Below, in pieces: positions 22,441-32,704 of a stretch of DNA of 39,249 nt. Source of the DNA: a virus; the IMG/VR virus record IMGVR_UViG_3300020463_000046, positions 1-39,249 of that record, one strand, 5' to 3'. The translations under genes and the position numbers were made by a program. The notes under the pieces are model-generated. The model did not search any database, was not told the origin of the DNA, and saw only the letters and a program-made list of their open reading frames with translations. The number at the start of each line of letters is the position of its first letter. Position 1 is the stretch's first letter.

Positions 22441-23664
22441 ATGGCAATTATAAATGAAACTAATCAACAATATTACGCAGGAGCTCAAGGCTTTGTAGTC
22501 AAAGAGCTTTTAGGTGAAACTGATTTTACTTTTACTTTTGATACAGATTTAAAATTTGGCTCTTTTGACCCAACCAATATTGATTATCAAAAAAATAATT
22601 TTAAGTTATATTCAAGTATTGATGGATTAACCTATACTGAGTATACTACGCCTTATACGGTTACAGGTAACACTATTTCTTTAGGTGTAGCATTACCATT
22701 TGAACATGTTTTGGTTTGTCAATTAAAAAGATTAGATGGTGGTAGTTATGGTAATCGAGATGCTTACGGATCTACTACAGAGCAAAATTATGGAAGTTAT
22801 GAATATATAACTTTAAATGAAGTTGTTAATAATTTTATAGTAGCTTATGTTGGAGCAGGTAAGTTGATACCTAGTGTTAAGAGAACTGACTTAATATTTC
22901 ATGCAAAAAGAGCTTTGCAAGAGTTTAGTTACGACACGCTTAAAAGCGTTAAATCACAAGAGTTAACTATACCACCAAGCCTAAGTGTGGTAATACCTCA
23001 AGATTATGTAAACTATGTTCGTATGTCTTGGATAGATATGCAAGGCGTACAAAGAATTATATACCCAGCTAATAATCTAACTGACTCACCTTATAGAACC
23101 CCAATACAAGATAGCGAAGGAGTACCTACACAAGATAACTTTGGAGAAAATCTACAAGGAACATCTATTACAGAAGAAAGATGGAGAAATAATAATCCTA
23201 GTTTAATAAATCAAGAGTTTAATCAAGGTCAATACAATGCTGGTTTAGATTGGTGGGGTTATGATTGGGGCTATGGAGGTATGTGGTTCTGGGGTTATGG
23301 TCAGCTATATGGAAACGATCCTCAGTATTCTCAAGTAAACGGATGGTTCAATATGAATGAAAGAGAAGGTAAAATATCTTTCTCTAGCAATTTGGTTGGA
23401 AGGTTAATAATACTAGAATATATATCAGATGGATTAGCTTATGATATGGATAGTAGAGTGCCTAAATTAGCTGAAGCAGCTATATACGCTTACTTGTCTC
23501 ACGCAGTATTATCAAGTAGAATTAATCAGCCTGAATACATTGTACAAAGATTAAAAAGAGACGCAAGCGCTAAATTAAGAAATGCTAAAATAAGATTATC
23601 TAATATTAAACTTGATGAAATAGTTCAAGTTATGAGAGGTAAGTCTAAATGGATAAAACACTAA
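22441..23664 (+). CDS. Head-tail adaptor / tail tubular protein A-like
   Basis: A 407-residue protein. The middle has the layout of podoviral adaptor proteins: KRTDLIFHAKRALQEFSYDT (helix pair), SLSVVIPQDYVNYVRMSWID (conserved turn-strand), then a Trp/Tyr/Gly-rich loop (DWWGYDWGYGGMWFWGYGQL near 265-285). The C-terminus is helical (VPKLAEAAIYAYLSHAVLSS). It resembles the adaptor/ring proteins of T7-like and crAss-like phages, which bind the portal and the tail hub. The aromatic loop is unusually dense. It is followed six bases later by the large tail-hub gene. Confidence 0.65.
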   Translation: MAIINETNQQYYAGAQGFVVKELLGETDFTFTFDTDLKFGSFDPTNIDYQKNNFKLYSSIDGLTYTEYTTPYTVTGNTISLGVALPFEHVLVCQLKRLDGGSYGNRDAYGSTTEQNYGSYEYITLNEVVNNFIVAYVGAGKLIPSVKRTDLIFHAKRALQEFSYDTLKSVKSQELTIPPSLSVVIPQDYVNYVRMSWIDMQGVQRIIYPANNLTDSPYRTPIQDSEGVPTQDNFGENLQGTSITEERWRNNNPSLINQEFNQGQYNAGLDWWGYDWGYGGMWFWGYGQLYGNDPQYSQVNGWFNMNEREGKISFSSNLVGRLIILEYISDGLAYDMDSRVPKLAEAAIYAYLSHAVLSSRINQPEYIVQRLKRDASAKLRNAKIRLSNIKLDEIVQVMRGKSKWIKH

Positions 23665-23670
23665 AATTAA

Positions 23671-26600
23671 ATGGCGGAATTTAAAAATGTTTTTATAAAA
23701 TCTAAAATGAACAAAGATCTTGATGATCGTTTGTTACCACAAGGAGAATATAGAAACGCAGTAAATATACAAGTCAGTAAGTCCGAGTCTGAAGACGTTG
23801 GGGCACTAGAAAATGTTTTAGGTAACGATAAAATCATTAGTTTTGAAAATATTACAGGAGAAGATGATGTAATTTGTATAGGTTATTTAGTGTCAGAAGT
23901 TAATTCTAGTGTTTACTTTTTTTTAACATCAAACACTTTAACCAGCAACTCAAACGGTGTTTACAGTCCTGGTGCTTCAAACTTTATTATTGAATCTATA
24001 ATATCTCAGGGCGTGGCTATAAGTAATACTATACTTGTTGAAGGAGCTTTTTTAAATTTCTGGGAAGGCACACCTATATATGGAGTTAATTTATTAGAAG
24101 ATTTATTGTTTTTTACTGACAACCGAAACCAACCTAGAAAAATAAATATTAGCTTTGCTAAAGATTCACCTGGTTATTATAATATAGAGGACACAATAAG
24201 CGTTGCAAAGTACATGCCTTATAAAGCTCCTTTATTATGGCAAGAAATAACACAGAAAGTTATAGATGATAGTGGTACTCCAGCTGATTTAACACCAGCT
24301 CTTGGAGAATATCAAACAACTATGCAAGATGTTGTTAGTGAGTTTTTACCCGACGGTACTACAAATAACCCATATGAAGATCCTTTGTATCAAGGTGATC
24401 CCGATTATTTAGAAGATAAATTTGTTAGGTTTAGCTATAGATTTAAATTTGACGACGGAGAGTATTCTGTATTTGCTCCTTTTACTCAAGAGTGTTTTAT
24501 ACCTCAACAAGATGGTTATTTTTTATTTAATCCATCAGGAAGTGATAATGATGATAATGACATGTCAGCTGCTTATAGAAGTACAATAGTTGATTTCATG
24601 GAAAACAAAGTTAATCAGTTGACCTTGTTAATTGAAATGCCTGAAAATCAAGATCCAGCTTTTCCAGGTACAAGACTAGATAATGTTACAGATTATTTTA
24701 AAATAACAGAATTAGAAATATTATTTAAACAATCTGACGGTTCAGCTGTTTTAGTTGTAGACACTATAAGTGCAGATCAAATAAAAGCACAATATGATCC
24801 TACTGGTTTAGGTAATACGTATTTATATAAATACTCTGGTACAAAACCATTTAAAACTTTACCTGAAAATCAATTAGTTAGAGTTTATGATAAAGTACCA
24901 GTAAAAGCTTTAGGTCAAGAAGTAATAAGTAACAGAGTTGTATATAGTAATTTTCAAACTAGACATACCCCACCTCCTGGTATTGATTATAATGTTGGAG
25001 CTGGTCCTAAACTAGCTTTTGATGTTACTACTCCAGCAACTTCTGTTTCTTGGAATACAAGCATTGTTGAATATCCTAATAGCACTTTAAAACAAAATAG
25101 AAATTATCAAGCAGGTTTTGTATTGTCTGATAGGTTTGGTAGAACTACTTCAACATTGCTTTCAAATCAAGCAACTGTTTCTGCATCTACAGCATCTCAG
25201 TTATCTACAGTTTATTCTGCTTACAATATACCGCAAGCTGATGGTGGTCCAGATATAGGACAATGGCCTGGTGATGCGTTGTTTGTTCAAGTTAACGACA
25301 CAATTAGTGAAACACCTATTGCTCAAAACTTATATCCAGGCACCTATAAAGGTGACCCAACACAATCAGATTATAATCCATTAGGATTTTATTCATGGAA
25401 AATAGTTGTAAAACAACAAGAACAAGATTATTATAATGTTTATTTACCGGGTATACTAGCTTCATATCCTGAAGATCCAACAAAAGAACTAGGCTTAACA
25501 TCACACATAGTGTTATTAAATGATAATATAAACAAAGTTCCTAGAGATTTAAGCGAGGTTGGTCCCGATCAAAAACAATTTAGAAGTTCTGTTCAGTTGT
25601 TTGGTAGAGTTGAAAATACAACTCAAACACCAGTAGGAGCACCTGCGTTAGACTTTGGTGTTGTTAATCAACAATACTATCCTTCTAGATTTTCAGATAC
25701 AGTATCTACAATATCTACTGAGTTTGAACTTTTTAATATAGATGTAACAGGAGCATTTCCACCAGATATACAAGCTTCTTTTTATGAAGCAGAATCAAAT
25801 CCTTTAATAGGTAGAATTAGTACAACTAATCAAATAGGTCAAATAGAACCAACATCAGGTGGTGGTACTTATTCTATTTTTAATTTAGCAGTGTATGAGA
25901 CAGAGCCTACAGAATCAAGATTAGATATATATTGGGAAACAAGTACGACTGGTACTATAGCGGATTTAAACGAACAAGTTGAGGAAACTGGAGGGCAAAC
26001 TATATTTCAAACTGTAAACTTTAATTTTGAGTTTAATGAATTTTTTGGAATATTTGACCCTGCGGTAACAGGTGCTTGGGATCCAGCTGTACAAGGAACA
26101 CCAGAGCAGCCAGGCCCAGCGTATCCTTCGTGTACACCTACACCTGTAAATGGAGAGTGTGGTAGATATAGAAATATTGTAGCTGGTCCTTTTTTCTTTG
26201 AAGATACAACTTCTACTAATATCGTTGATGTTATAGTAGAAGGTTTTACCGTAACAGATGGCGCCGGTGTAGACGTAACAACTGACTTTGAAATTCTTCA
26301 AATATACGGAACAGGTTCAACAATACCTGGGCCAGGTAACTATATAAAATACGATGGAACAACTGTTCCTGCAGTTGCATATGTGCATGATTCTTTTTTA
26401 TTGGTAAACAAGTCGTACAGATTATGGCAAACAACAACATTAAACTCTCAAGAGTTTGACATAGAGCTACAAGTAAGTGACGCAAGCGTTCCTGCTCCAA
26501 GACCTATTAAAACGTTTACTTACACGCCATTAGGAAATGCAACTCAGCTAGATAATTTAAAAACAATTTTTGTAGGTGGAGAAAGTTTTGGATCTGTACC

Positions 26601-28260
26601 TCAATATTGGGGTCAAAACTCAAGCAACGTACCTCCATCACCTCCTATTTTAGATTACGCACAAGTTTGTCCACCATCTCAAATCATTGTAGATTATGGT
26701 ACGTTAGGTACTTTAGTTAAATTCTACGCCACAAATGGTGCTAACTATGGTGATCCACCAAGTGTTCCACTAAGTGAAAATCAATCTGGCTTACAATTTA
26801 GTATAGTAACACAAGCACAAGGTGGTGTTGCTGTTACAGATTTTCAAATGAATTCAGTTACTGGAGAAATAACAGAAGTTGTTCCCGGTGCTGCTACTGG
26901 TTTGTATAATATAAGAATACAAGTGACAGGTCCTGATGGAACTTTCGATGTATGTAATATTGATTTAAATATAGGCGTACCTCCAACTGATGGATCTTTT
27001 AACGTAGGTGGCTCACTAATAGGTATGGGTTATGATGAAGCTTATATTGTTAGCTTGCATGACAGTATATCTAACGCTTACGATCAAATGACAAATATTA
27101 GTTTAGGAGATACTTATCCTAATCCTTCTTTATTAACCGCCGCGCCATACTCTAATACATTTTTCAATAATGTACAAAATGGATTTTGTAACGATACTAG
27201 TATAGGAATAGGTGGACCTCAATTTTTAAACACTCAGCAAATACCTTTTGGTTCAGCTGGGCCCTTAACTCAAGGTACTGGTTATATATGGTTTGATGCT
27301 GAAATCCCAGGGCCCTATGGTTCAGCTGGGCAATTTAACAGCTGTGAATGGTCATGGGCTATAGAGTACAGACCTACACCTGGGTTACCTTGGCAAGCTG
27401 CTAGAGACATTGAAGGACAATCTTTATCGTTTAATAGTTTAGTACTGAACAATTTAAGTAATCCTATTTTATCTAATAGAGCACATATAGGCGCTTTTGC
27501 TAACGCTAGTTTTAGTTCTAGTTTAGATCAAAATTATGGAGGAGCAACAATTAATATATCATCAGTAGGTATACCTCCTAATAACTTTAACAAAATGACT
27601 TCTCAAAAAGCAACAGGCGCTGGGCTTTCATCAACAGCTGTGTTAAGTAAAATAATTGCTGTTGGAAATAGTCCAACATATGGTTTCCCCGCTGCTTTTG
27701 GTGAATATAGAATTATTGTGCAAAATCTTGGTGGAGATTGTTTTGAGTGTCAAGGGTGTAATTCAAGTGGCCCAAGATCGGTTCAAGGCAGTAACCCAAT
27801 AGTAGGTAGTATTCACTTTGGAGATTTCTTTTATGATTTAGGTCCAAAAAGAGCTTTTTCTTATAGAGTATATCAAACTAAATTTGCCACGCTTCAATCA
27901 GCTTTAAACACAGGAGCTACTGGAGGACCTATGGTAACGCTATACGCTAGAGAACCTGTTCCAAGATATGTAAGTACATTTTTCTCAGATCCACAATTAA
28001 CAACTCCTTACACTAGCTGGCTTAGTCCTGGTAATGACTTTGTAGGTTATCAATGTGGAAATACTATAGGCGCAAGTTGGACGACTCCTTTAAATTCAGG
28101 GCTACCTAGTAATTTTACCAAATCATTTGCTAAAGCTGCTGAAAGTGCAAAATACGATGGCGCTAGTCCTTCGACAACTCAAGATAATAGAAGGTGGGCT
28201 TGTGAGCTAAGCTCAGGAACTGGAACAAAAATAGCTGGAACAGCAGTGTTTAACGACTAA
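23671..28260 (+). CDS. Large tail-hub / stabilisation protein with beta-propeller start
   Basis: A 1529-residue structural protein. The N-terminus (NKDLDDRLLPQGEYRNAVN at 14-32, ALENVLGN at 45-52, LLFFTDNRNQPRKIN at 145-159) fits the beta-propeller tail-stabilisation proteins of short-tailed Bacteroidetes phages, the role of P22 gp10. The middle has an Ig/cadherin-like region at about 1000-1105 (VNSVTG-type turns, VTGPDGTFDVCNIDLNIG). A C-x2-C-x2-C cluster (Cys1357, Cys1360, Cys1363) lies near the C-terminus. A GGTTCAGCTGGGC direct repeat (27250-27262 and 27319-27331) encodes a repeated GSAG turn. It probably forms the tail hub through which DNA passes. It directly follows the adaptor. The functional name is inferred. 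Confidence 0.7.
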   Translation: MAEFKNVFIKSKMNKDLDDRLLPQGEYRNAVNIQVSKSESEDVGALENVLGNDKIISFENITGEDDVICIGYLVSEVNSSVYFFLTSNTLTSNSNGVYSPGASNFIIESIISQGVAISNTILVEGAFLNFWEGTPIYGVNLLEDLLFFTDNRNQPRKINISFAKDSPGYYNIEDTISVAKYMPYKAPLLWQEITQKVIDDSGTPADLTPALGEYQTTMQDVVSEFLPDGTTNNPYEDPLYQGDPDYLEDKFVRFSYRFKFDDGEYSVFAPFTQECFIPQQDGYFLFNPSGSDNDDNDMSAAYRSTIVDFMENKVNQLTLLIEMPENQDPAFPGTRLDNVTDYFKITELEILFKQSDGSAVLVVDTISADQIKAQYDPTGLGNTYLYKYSGTKPFKTLPENQLVRVYDKVPVKALGQEVISNRVVYSNFQTRHTPPPGIDYNVGAGPKLAFDVTTPATSVSWNTSIVEYPNSTLKQNRNYQAGFVLSDRFGRTTSTLLSNQATVSASTASQLSTVYSAYNIPQADGGPDIGQWPGDALFVQVNDTISETPIAQNLYPGTYKGDPTQSDYNPLGFYSWKIVVKQQEQDYYNVYLPGILASYPEDPTKELGLTSHIVLLNDNINKVPRDLSEVGPDQKQFRSSVQLFGRVENTTQTPVGAPALDFGVVNQQYYPSRFSDTVSTISTEFELFNIDVTGAFPPDIQASFYEAESNPLIGRISTTNQIGQIEPTSGGGTYSIFNLAVYETEPTESRLDIYWETSTTGTIADLNEQVEETGGQTIFQTVNFNFEFNEFFGIFDPAVTGAWDPAVQGTPEQPGPAYPSCTPTPVNGECGRYRNIVAGPFFFEDTTSTNIVDVIVEGFTVTDGAGVDVTTDFEILQIYGTGSTIPGPGNYIKYDGTTVPAVAYVHDSFLLVNKSYRLWQTTTLNSQEFDIELQVSDASVPAPRPIKTFTYTPLGNATQLDNLKTIFVGGESFGSVPQYWGQNSSNVPPSPPILDYAQVCPPSQIIVDYGTLGTLVKFYATNGANYGDPPSVPLSENQSGLQFSIVTQAQGGVAVTDFQMNSVTGEITEVVPGAATGLYNIRIQVTGPDGTFDVCNIDLNIGVPPTDGSFNVGGSLIGMGYDEAYIVSLHDSISNAYDQMTNISLGDTYPNPSLLTAAPYSNTFFNNVQNGFCNDTSIGIGGPQFLNTQQIPFGSAGPLTQGTGYIWFDAEIPGPYGSAGQFNSCEWSWAIEYRPTPGLPWQAARDIEGQSLSFNSLVLNNLSNPILSNRAHIGAFANASFSSSLDQNYGGATINISSVGIPPNNFNKMTSQKATGAGLSSTAVLSKIIAVGNSPTYGFPAAFGEYRIIVQNLGGDCFECQGCNSSGPRSVQGSNPIVGSIHFGDFFYDLGPKRAFSYRVYQTKFATLQSALNTGATGGPMVTLYAREPVPRYVSTFFSDPQLTTPYTSWLSPGNDFVGYQCGNTIGASWTTPLNSGLPSNFTKSFAKAAESAKYDGASPSTTQDNRRWACELSSGTGTKIAGTAVFND

Positions 28261-28295
28261 GTAAAGCGTGTTTAAAACATGTAATCTAATATATA

Positions 28296-29828
28296 ATGGC
28301 ATTAATAGAAGTAAAATATTTTAATTCTTTTCTACTTAGAAAAAGTGTAGACTCATTTAACCAGCCACGATGGTATGGCTCTAGAGGTATACCTACAGTT
28401 GTAGGTGGTTGGGAACAGGCGCCTGGTGTTGACCCTGCTAATACTTTAAATTGGGCTATTGAAGAATCTAGAATTAGAGGTGGTTATAATAATACATCAA
28501 CGTCTTTAGGTGCTAAAGCTTATTTAGTAGAAGATGAACCAGAAGGAAGTATTAGAGGTAACACTATGATTTACTCTGGTATATTTAATTCTAGAACTGG
28601 AATAAATCAAACAAATCAGTTCCCTGTGGGTAGTGACATAACTAAATCCACTGATCCTGCAGATGGTAGTATACAAAGATTATACGCAGAAGATACTAAT
28701 TTAATTATATTTTCTGAAAAGAAAGTGAGTAGAGCTTTAATAGATAAAGACGCTATATATACAGCTGAAGGTGGTGGTGTACCGGTAAGTCAATTAAACT
28801 TAGTTATAGGACAAATAGTACCTTACGCTGGAAATTTTGGTATAGCTGATAACCCAGAGAGTTTTGCTGTATATGGTTATAGAAAATATTTTGTAGATAA
28901 GAATAGAAACGCTGTTTTAAGATTATCTAGAGATGGTATTACTGAAATATCTAACTATGGTATGATAGATTATTTTAGAGATACTCTAAGCAATGTTGAT
29001 ACAGGTTTTGGAACAGGTAAAATAATTGGAGGCTGGGATATATATACAAAACAATATACGTTGTCTCTTCAACAAAATAATTCTAACCCAGAACCAAGAT
29101 TTGAAACATTACAGTTTGACGAAAAAGTATTAGGGTGGCCTTCTTTCTATACGTTTAAACCTAGATGGATGTTTAGTTTAGCTAATAGATTTTATAGCGT
29201 AAGCAACGAAGGTGCTACTAATGACAATGTTTTTGTTCATAATTCACCTGACGTTCCTAGAGCAAAATTTTACAATGTGCAGGGTAAATCTAACATAACA
29301 TTTGTTTCTAATCCATCTGTTGATGTAAGTAAAGTTTTTAAAACTATAAACTATGAAGGTAGTAATGGTTGGGAAGTTATATCATTTGTTTCAGATATAA
29401 CTGGTGCAGATAGCTTTGAAGTAGATGGTCTAGGTCAACCAATTTGGCTATTACCACCAAAGCTAAGAGATACAACTAACAATATACATAGTTATTATGA
29501 AGGAGAGTATATTATAGACCCAATACAAGCTAGTCCAACATTTGGACAACCAGTATATAGACCAGGTTATGTAGCTGCTTTTGGCGATGACGATCCTCCT
29601 TATAACAGAGAGTATGGAGGATTTGTAAGAAAAGAAAATAAATATTACGCAAACTTAGTAAATAATAGTTCTGGTCAAACACAGCCAGGTGAAGTTAGAT
29701 TTGGTTCGGAAATGACAGGTATAAAAGCATATTACTGCACTGTTACAATTGAAAATGATGATTACACCGATCCAGGTGGTATGAAAGAATTATTTGCAGT
29801 TAACACTACGTTTGTTAAAAGTAGTTAA
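28296..29828 (+). CDS. Beta-propeller-like tail protein, partner of the hub
   Basis: A 510-residue protein, mostly beta. Repeated blade-like turns are seen: RLYAEDTNLIIFSEKKVSRA, then SFAVYGYRKYFVDKNRNAV, LRLSRDGITEISNYGMIDYF, IIGGWDIYTKQYTLSLQQNN. This set is shared in my memory with crAss-like and related phage tail-hub proteins, in some of which the two parts (this one and the previous gene) are one protein. It likely builds the tail tube or hub together with the preceding gene. A small inverted repeat (GTGTTTAAAACAT near 28268) lies in the 35-base gap before it. Confidence 0.62.
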   Translation: MALIEVKYFNSFLLRKSVDSFNQPRWYGSRGIPTVVGGWEQAPGVDPANTLNWAIEESRIRGGYNNTSTSLGAKAYLVEDEPEGSIRGNTMIYSGIFNSRTGINQTNQFPVGSDITKSTDPADGSIQRLYAEDTNLIIFSEKKVSRALIDKDAIYTAEGGGVPVSQLNLVIGQIVPYAGNFGIADNPESFAVYGYRKYFVDKNRNAVLRLSRDGITEISNYGMIDYFRDTLSNVDTGFGTGKIIGGWDIYTKQYTLSLQQNNSNPEPRFETLQFDEKVLGWPSFYTFKPRWMFSLANRFYSVSNEGATNDNVFVHNSPDVPRAKFYNVQGKSNITFVSNPSVDVSKVFKTINYEGSNGWEVISFVSDITGADSFEVDGLGQPIWLLPPKLRDTTNNIHSYYEGEYIIDPIQASPTFGQPVYRPGYVAAFGDDDPPYNREYGGFVRKENKYYANLVNNSSGQTQPGEVRFGSEMTGIKAYYCTVTIENDDYTDPGGMKELFAVNTTFVKSS

Positions 29829-29843
29829 ATTAAATTAAATTAT

Positions 29844-30251
29844 ATGGATTTTAAAGCAAGAGCATTAAAAGAAGAAGACTATAGTCTTTTAGAAACATGG
29901 TGGAAAGCCTGGGGTTGGCCATCTGTTAATAAAGCTATACTGCCAGACAATGGAACTGGTGGTGTAATGATTGAATATAAAGAAAAACCAATTGTAGCTG
30001 GTTTTATATATTGGAGTAATTCTGGATTATGCTGGTTTGATTGGGTTGTTTCTGATCACGAAGGTAATAAAAGAGCTAGGCCTTTAGCTGTAAAGTTTTT
30101 AATACAAACTGTAGAGCAAATGGTTAAAGATGCAGGTAAATCTTGCATTATGTCAATAAGTAGAAGTAACAGTCTACTTAAGATACATAGAAAATTAGGT
30201 TGGACGGTTGATGAAAAGCCGTCACACGAAATGATAAAAATGATAATTTAA
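29844..30251 (+). CDS. GNAT-like acetyltransferase-fold protein
   Basis: A 135-residue protein of GNAT layout: an opening MDFKARALKEEDYSLLETWW (strand and helix), the central strands GGVMIEYKEKPIVAGFIYW and WFDWVVSDHEG, then an amphipathic helix (PLAVKFLIQTVEQMVKDAGK) and C-terminal MSISRSNSLLKIHRKLGW, as in the acetyl-CoA domain. The usual acetyl-CoA loop (Q/RxxGxG/A) is degenerate (HEGNKRARP), so acetyl-CoA binding is doubtful. Such single-domain GNAT-like proteins recur next to the tail and internal protein genes of crAss-like and marine short-tailed phages. Substrate unknown. The start follows three TTAAA units. Confidence 0.65.
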   Translation: MDFKARALKEEDYSLLETWWKAWGWPSVNKAILPDNGTGGVMIEYKEKPIVAGFIYWSNSGLCWFDWVVSDHEGNKRARPLAVKFLIQTVEQMVKDAGKSCIMSISRSNSLLKIHRKLGWTVDEKPSHEMIKMII

Positions 30252-30260
30252 AAAAATATT

Positions 30261-31010
30261 ATGGCAGTAACAACGGCAATAATTGCTGGAAGTGTAGCAG
30301 TTGCAGGAACTGCAGCGGGTGGTGCTATCCAAGCGGGTAAACAGCATAAATCTATGCGTAAAGCTAGAAATGAAAAACAAGCGGCTAAGTGGAAGGTTGA
30401 AGAACTTCAAGCTGGTAGGCAAGAGATAACAAACCCTTTTGCAGGAGTACAATCATTGTCTGGTATGGCTAAAGATTTGTCTGGCCAAATGAGTAATCCA
30501 TATGCTAGTTTAGGTGTAGCAACTCAAGCTGCAGAAATACAAATGGAGCAAAGTGATATAGCTTTAGCAAACTCACTAGACGCTATGATGGCTACTGGCG
30601 CTAGTGCCGGCGGCGCAACTGCATTAGCGCAAGCAGCATTAAGAAGTAAAAAAGGTGTTGCGGCTAGTATTGAATCTCAAGAAGCAACTAATGAAAAATT
30701 AAGAGCGCAAGGTGAAGCTGAACTACAAAAAGCCAAAATAAGTGAACAACAAAGACTACAAACAATAGCAATATCAGAAGGACAAAGAGTTCAAGCTGCT
30801 GAAGCTCAAGGTAATATATTTGAGTTTAACGCTCAAGAAGACAGAACTAATGCTGATATATCTTATAACATTGCTAAAGAAACTGGTGCCGCACAAAGAG
30901 AAGCACAAGCTAGAGCTAATAGAGACAGCGCAACCGCCGGTATATTTACAGGAATTGGAGGTATAGCCTCAAGCGTTATGAGCGGTGCGTTATCAGGAGG
31001 GCTAGGGTAG
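30261..31010 (+). CDS. Internal virion (ejection) protein, T7 gp14-like in layout
   Basis: A 249-residue protein with a hydrophobic Gly/Ala N-terminal segment (TAIIAGSVAVAGTAAGGAIQ, about 4-23), then a basic helix (KHKSMRKARNEKQAAKWK), a long Ala/Gln/Glu-rich coiled middle (EKLRAQGEAELQKAKISEQQ) and a Gly/Ala hydrophobic C-terminus (IFTGIGGIASSVMSGALSGG). This matches the layout of small ejection proteins that enter the host membrane to form a DNA channel (T7 gp14, P22 gp7). It is followed by two more candidate internal proteins. The name is by layout, not by detectable identity. Confidence 0.6.
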   Translation: MAVTTAIIAGSVAVAGTAAGGAIQAGKQHKSMRKARNEKQAAKWKVEELQAGRQEITNPFAGVQSLSGMAKDLSGQMSNPYASLGVATQAAEIQMEQSDIALANSLDAMMATGASAGGATALAQAALRSKKGVAASIESQEATNEKLRAQGEAELQKAKISEQQRLQTIAISEGQRVQAAEAQGNIFEFNAQEDRTNADISYNIAKETGAAQREAQARANRDSATAGIFTGIGGIASSVMSGALSGGLG

Positions 31011-31042
31011 TAGATAAGTTAAATTTAAAAGAATAAGTTAAT

Positions 31043-32698
31043 ATGGGATATAGAATACCACCACCAGACTTTACATTGCCGCCAATGCAGATAAATGTTG
31101 CGGCAGAAATGGGTAAAACTATTGCCGCAGGTCTAGATAAAGCTTTTGCTATACGAAGACAAGAAAAAGAAAAAGCTCAAAAAATTAAAAACACTCAAAA
31201 CGCATTTAAAAACGGTTTAATACTACAGCAACAAGAATTAAAAAATGAATATTTTAAATCATTAGAAAAAGCTGGTATAATCGATGATCCTGCAAAAGAA
31301 AACGAATTGTTTGATCAGTTTAAAATAGTGGTGGACGAAAAAGCTAAAGCGTCTTTAGAAGCTAGAATGAAAATGGAGTTTGGAACAGATATAGATGATG
31401 AAGAAAGAATGAAGCTTGGTCAAACAGTTACTGACTTTAAATCTTATACTAAAAATAGTTTAACCCAAATGGGTGGACTACTAGCTGATTCAGATCTTGT
31501 AAACGACAGTGATCATGTCGTGGTGGGAGATATATTTAATGGCGAGCAAATAAGTAATACAATTGGTTTAAACAATATAAATGGGGCTAATGCTAGATCA
31601 TTTGACCCTAATGCTAAGAGCAGTAGAACACTTACTATTAAAAACAATCAAAACATAGTTACTTCTACCGTTAAAATACCTGTGAATTCTAATTATTTTA
31701 AAAATGTAAACAAAGTTGGAGGTGGTGACGGTGGAGATATAATGCTACAAAATGGTGTAGAAGCTGGAATTATTAAAACAGAAAATATAGATGGTAAAGA
31801 TTACTATGTGTTTAAAACTGATTTTAATGTTTCCAATTATTCTACTAGAGGTGGAATGGATTTAGTACAATCAAAACTTGCTACAATTAATTCTGATGAG
31901 ACTTTAATGGAATTATCAATGTTAGATTCACAAGGAGCTTTTAGTAAAGGTTATATTGATCCAAAGGAAGTTATAACTCAAGAAATAGAAACAGATATTG
32001 ATGGCACGAAAACAGGTTATATTCAACAAGTAGGGTATAAAATTATAGACGTTGGCTCTATGGTTGAAAGTAAAGCATATCAACAAATGTTGGCTGTTGA
32101 GTATGGTGGTGTTTTTGAAGATACAACAAGAACAGAAGCCCAAAGACAAAAATACTTACTTGATATAGGTATACCTCAAAATATTAAAACAATCAACGGT
32201 TTAGACGAAAACGTTAAAAAAGCTAAGATTATGAGGGCTATAGAACAAAACATGTGGGATGGTTATTTTCCTGGCGCATACAAGTCTTCAGGTAGAGTAC
32301 CTCAACAAGTTCAAATTAAACTAGATGATTCACCTCAAGGCAAAGCGTTACTAGAAGAATTAAATGATAGAGGATATAAAAATCCAACAACAAGTGTAAG
32401 CTATCAAAAAGGTGATTACGTATATGTTATTAGAGATGAACAAAGCCGATCTATAGCTGAAGATTCTGCTCAAAGAATAGATGCTTACTCTGCTTTCTTG
32501 AAAAAATCAGATGCAGAAATATTAAGTGGCTTGAAAAAGATTCCTTTGACGGTTACTGGTAGAGGAAAATTTTACACTAGAAATGGTGAAATATATTTGG
32601 ACAAGGGTGGTGATGATAGGACAGACGATCAATTAATTCCAATGAACATGTTTAGAGACGCTTTAATAATAGCTAGCTCTACAGAAAGAAATAAATAA
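31043..32698 (+). CDS. Candidate internal virion (cargo) protein
   Basis: A 551-residue protein without a recognised domain. It starts with a short Pro-rich tag (YRIPPPDFTLPPMQINVAAE), then a long helical region (AFAIRRQEKEKAQKIKNTQN) and a mixed C-terminal half (VGDIFNGEQISNTIGLNNIN). It lies between the gp14-like gene and the giant protein gene, spaced 32 and 6 bases from them, so an ejection or virion-core role is likely. A similar Pro-rich start is often seen in internal proteins that contact the portal or tail. No catalytic motif is seen. Confidence 0.5.
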   Translation: MGYRIPPPDFTLPPMQINVAAEMGKTIAAGLDKAFAIRRQEKEKAQKIKNTQNAFKNGLILQQQELKNEYFKSLEKAGIIDDPAKENELFDQFKIVVDEKAKASLEARMKMEFGTDIDDEERMKLGQTVTDFKSYTKNSLTQMGGLLADSDLVNDSDHVVVGDIFNGEQISNTIGLNNINGANARSFDPNAKSSRTLTIKNNQNIVTSTVKIPVNSNYFKNVNKVGGGDGGDIMLQNGVEAGIIKTENIDGKDYYVFKTDFNVSNYSTRGGMDLVQSKLATINSDETLMELSMLDSQGAFSKGYIDPKEVITQEIETDIDGTKTGYIQQVGYKIIDVGSMVESKAYQQMLAVEYGGVFEDTTRTEAQRQKYLLDIGIPQNIKTINGLDENVKKAKIMRAIEQNMWDGYFPGAYKSSGRVPQQVQIKLDDSPQGKALLEELNDRGYKNPTTSVSYQKGDYVYVIRDEQSRSIAEDSAQRIDAYSAFLKKSDAEILSGLKKIPLTVTGRGKFYTRNGEIYLDKGGDDRTDDQLIPMNMFRDALIIASSTERNK

Positions 32699-32704
32699 TA
32701 TTAT

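Noticed and set aside
28264-28282. Short inverted repeat around GTGTTTAAAACAT as a terminator
   Set aside because: Only about six base pairs with A-T and G-T pairs and no T-tract; expected by chance in AT-rich DNA.
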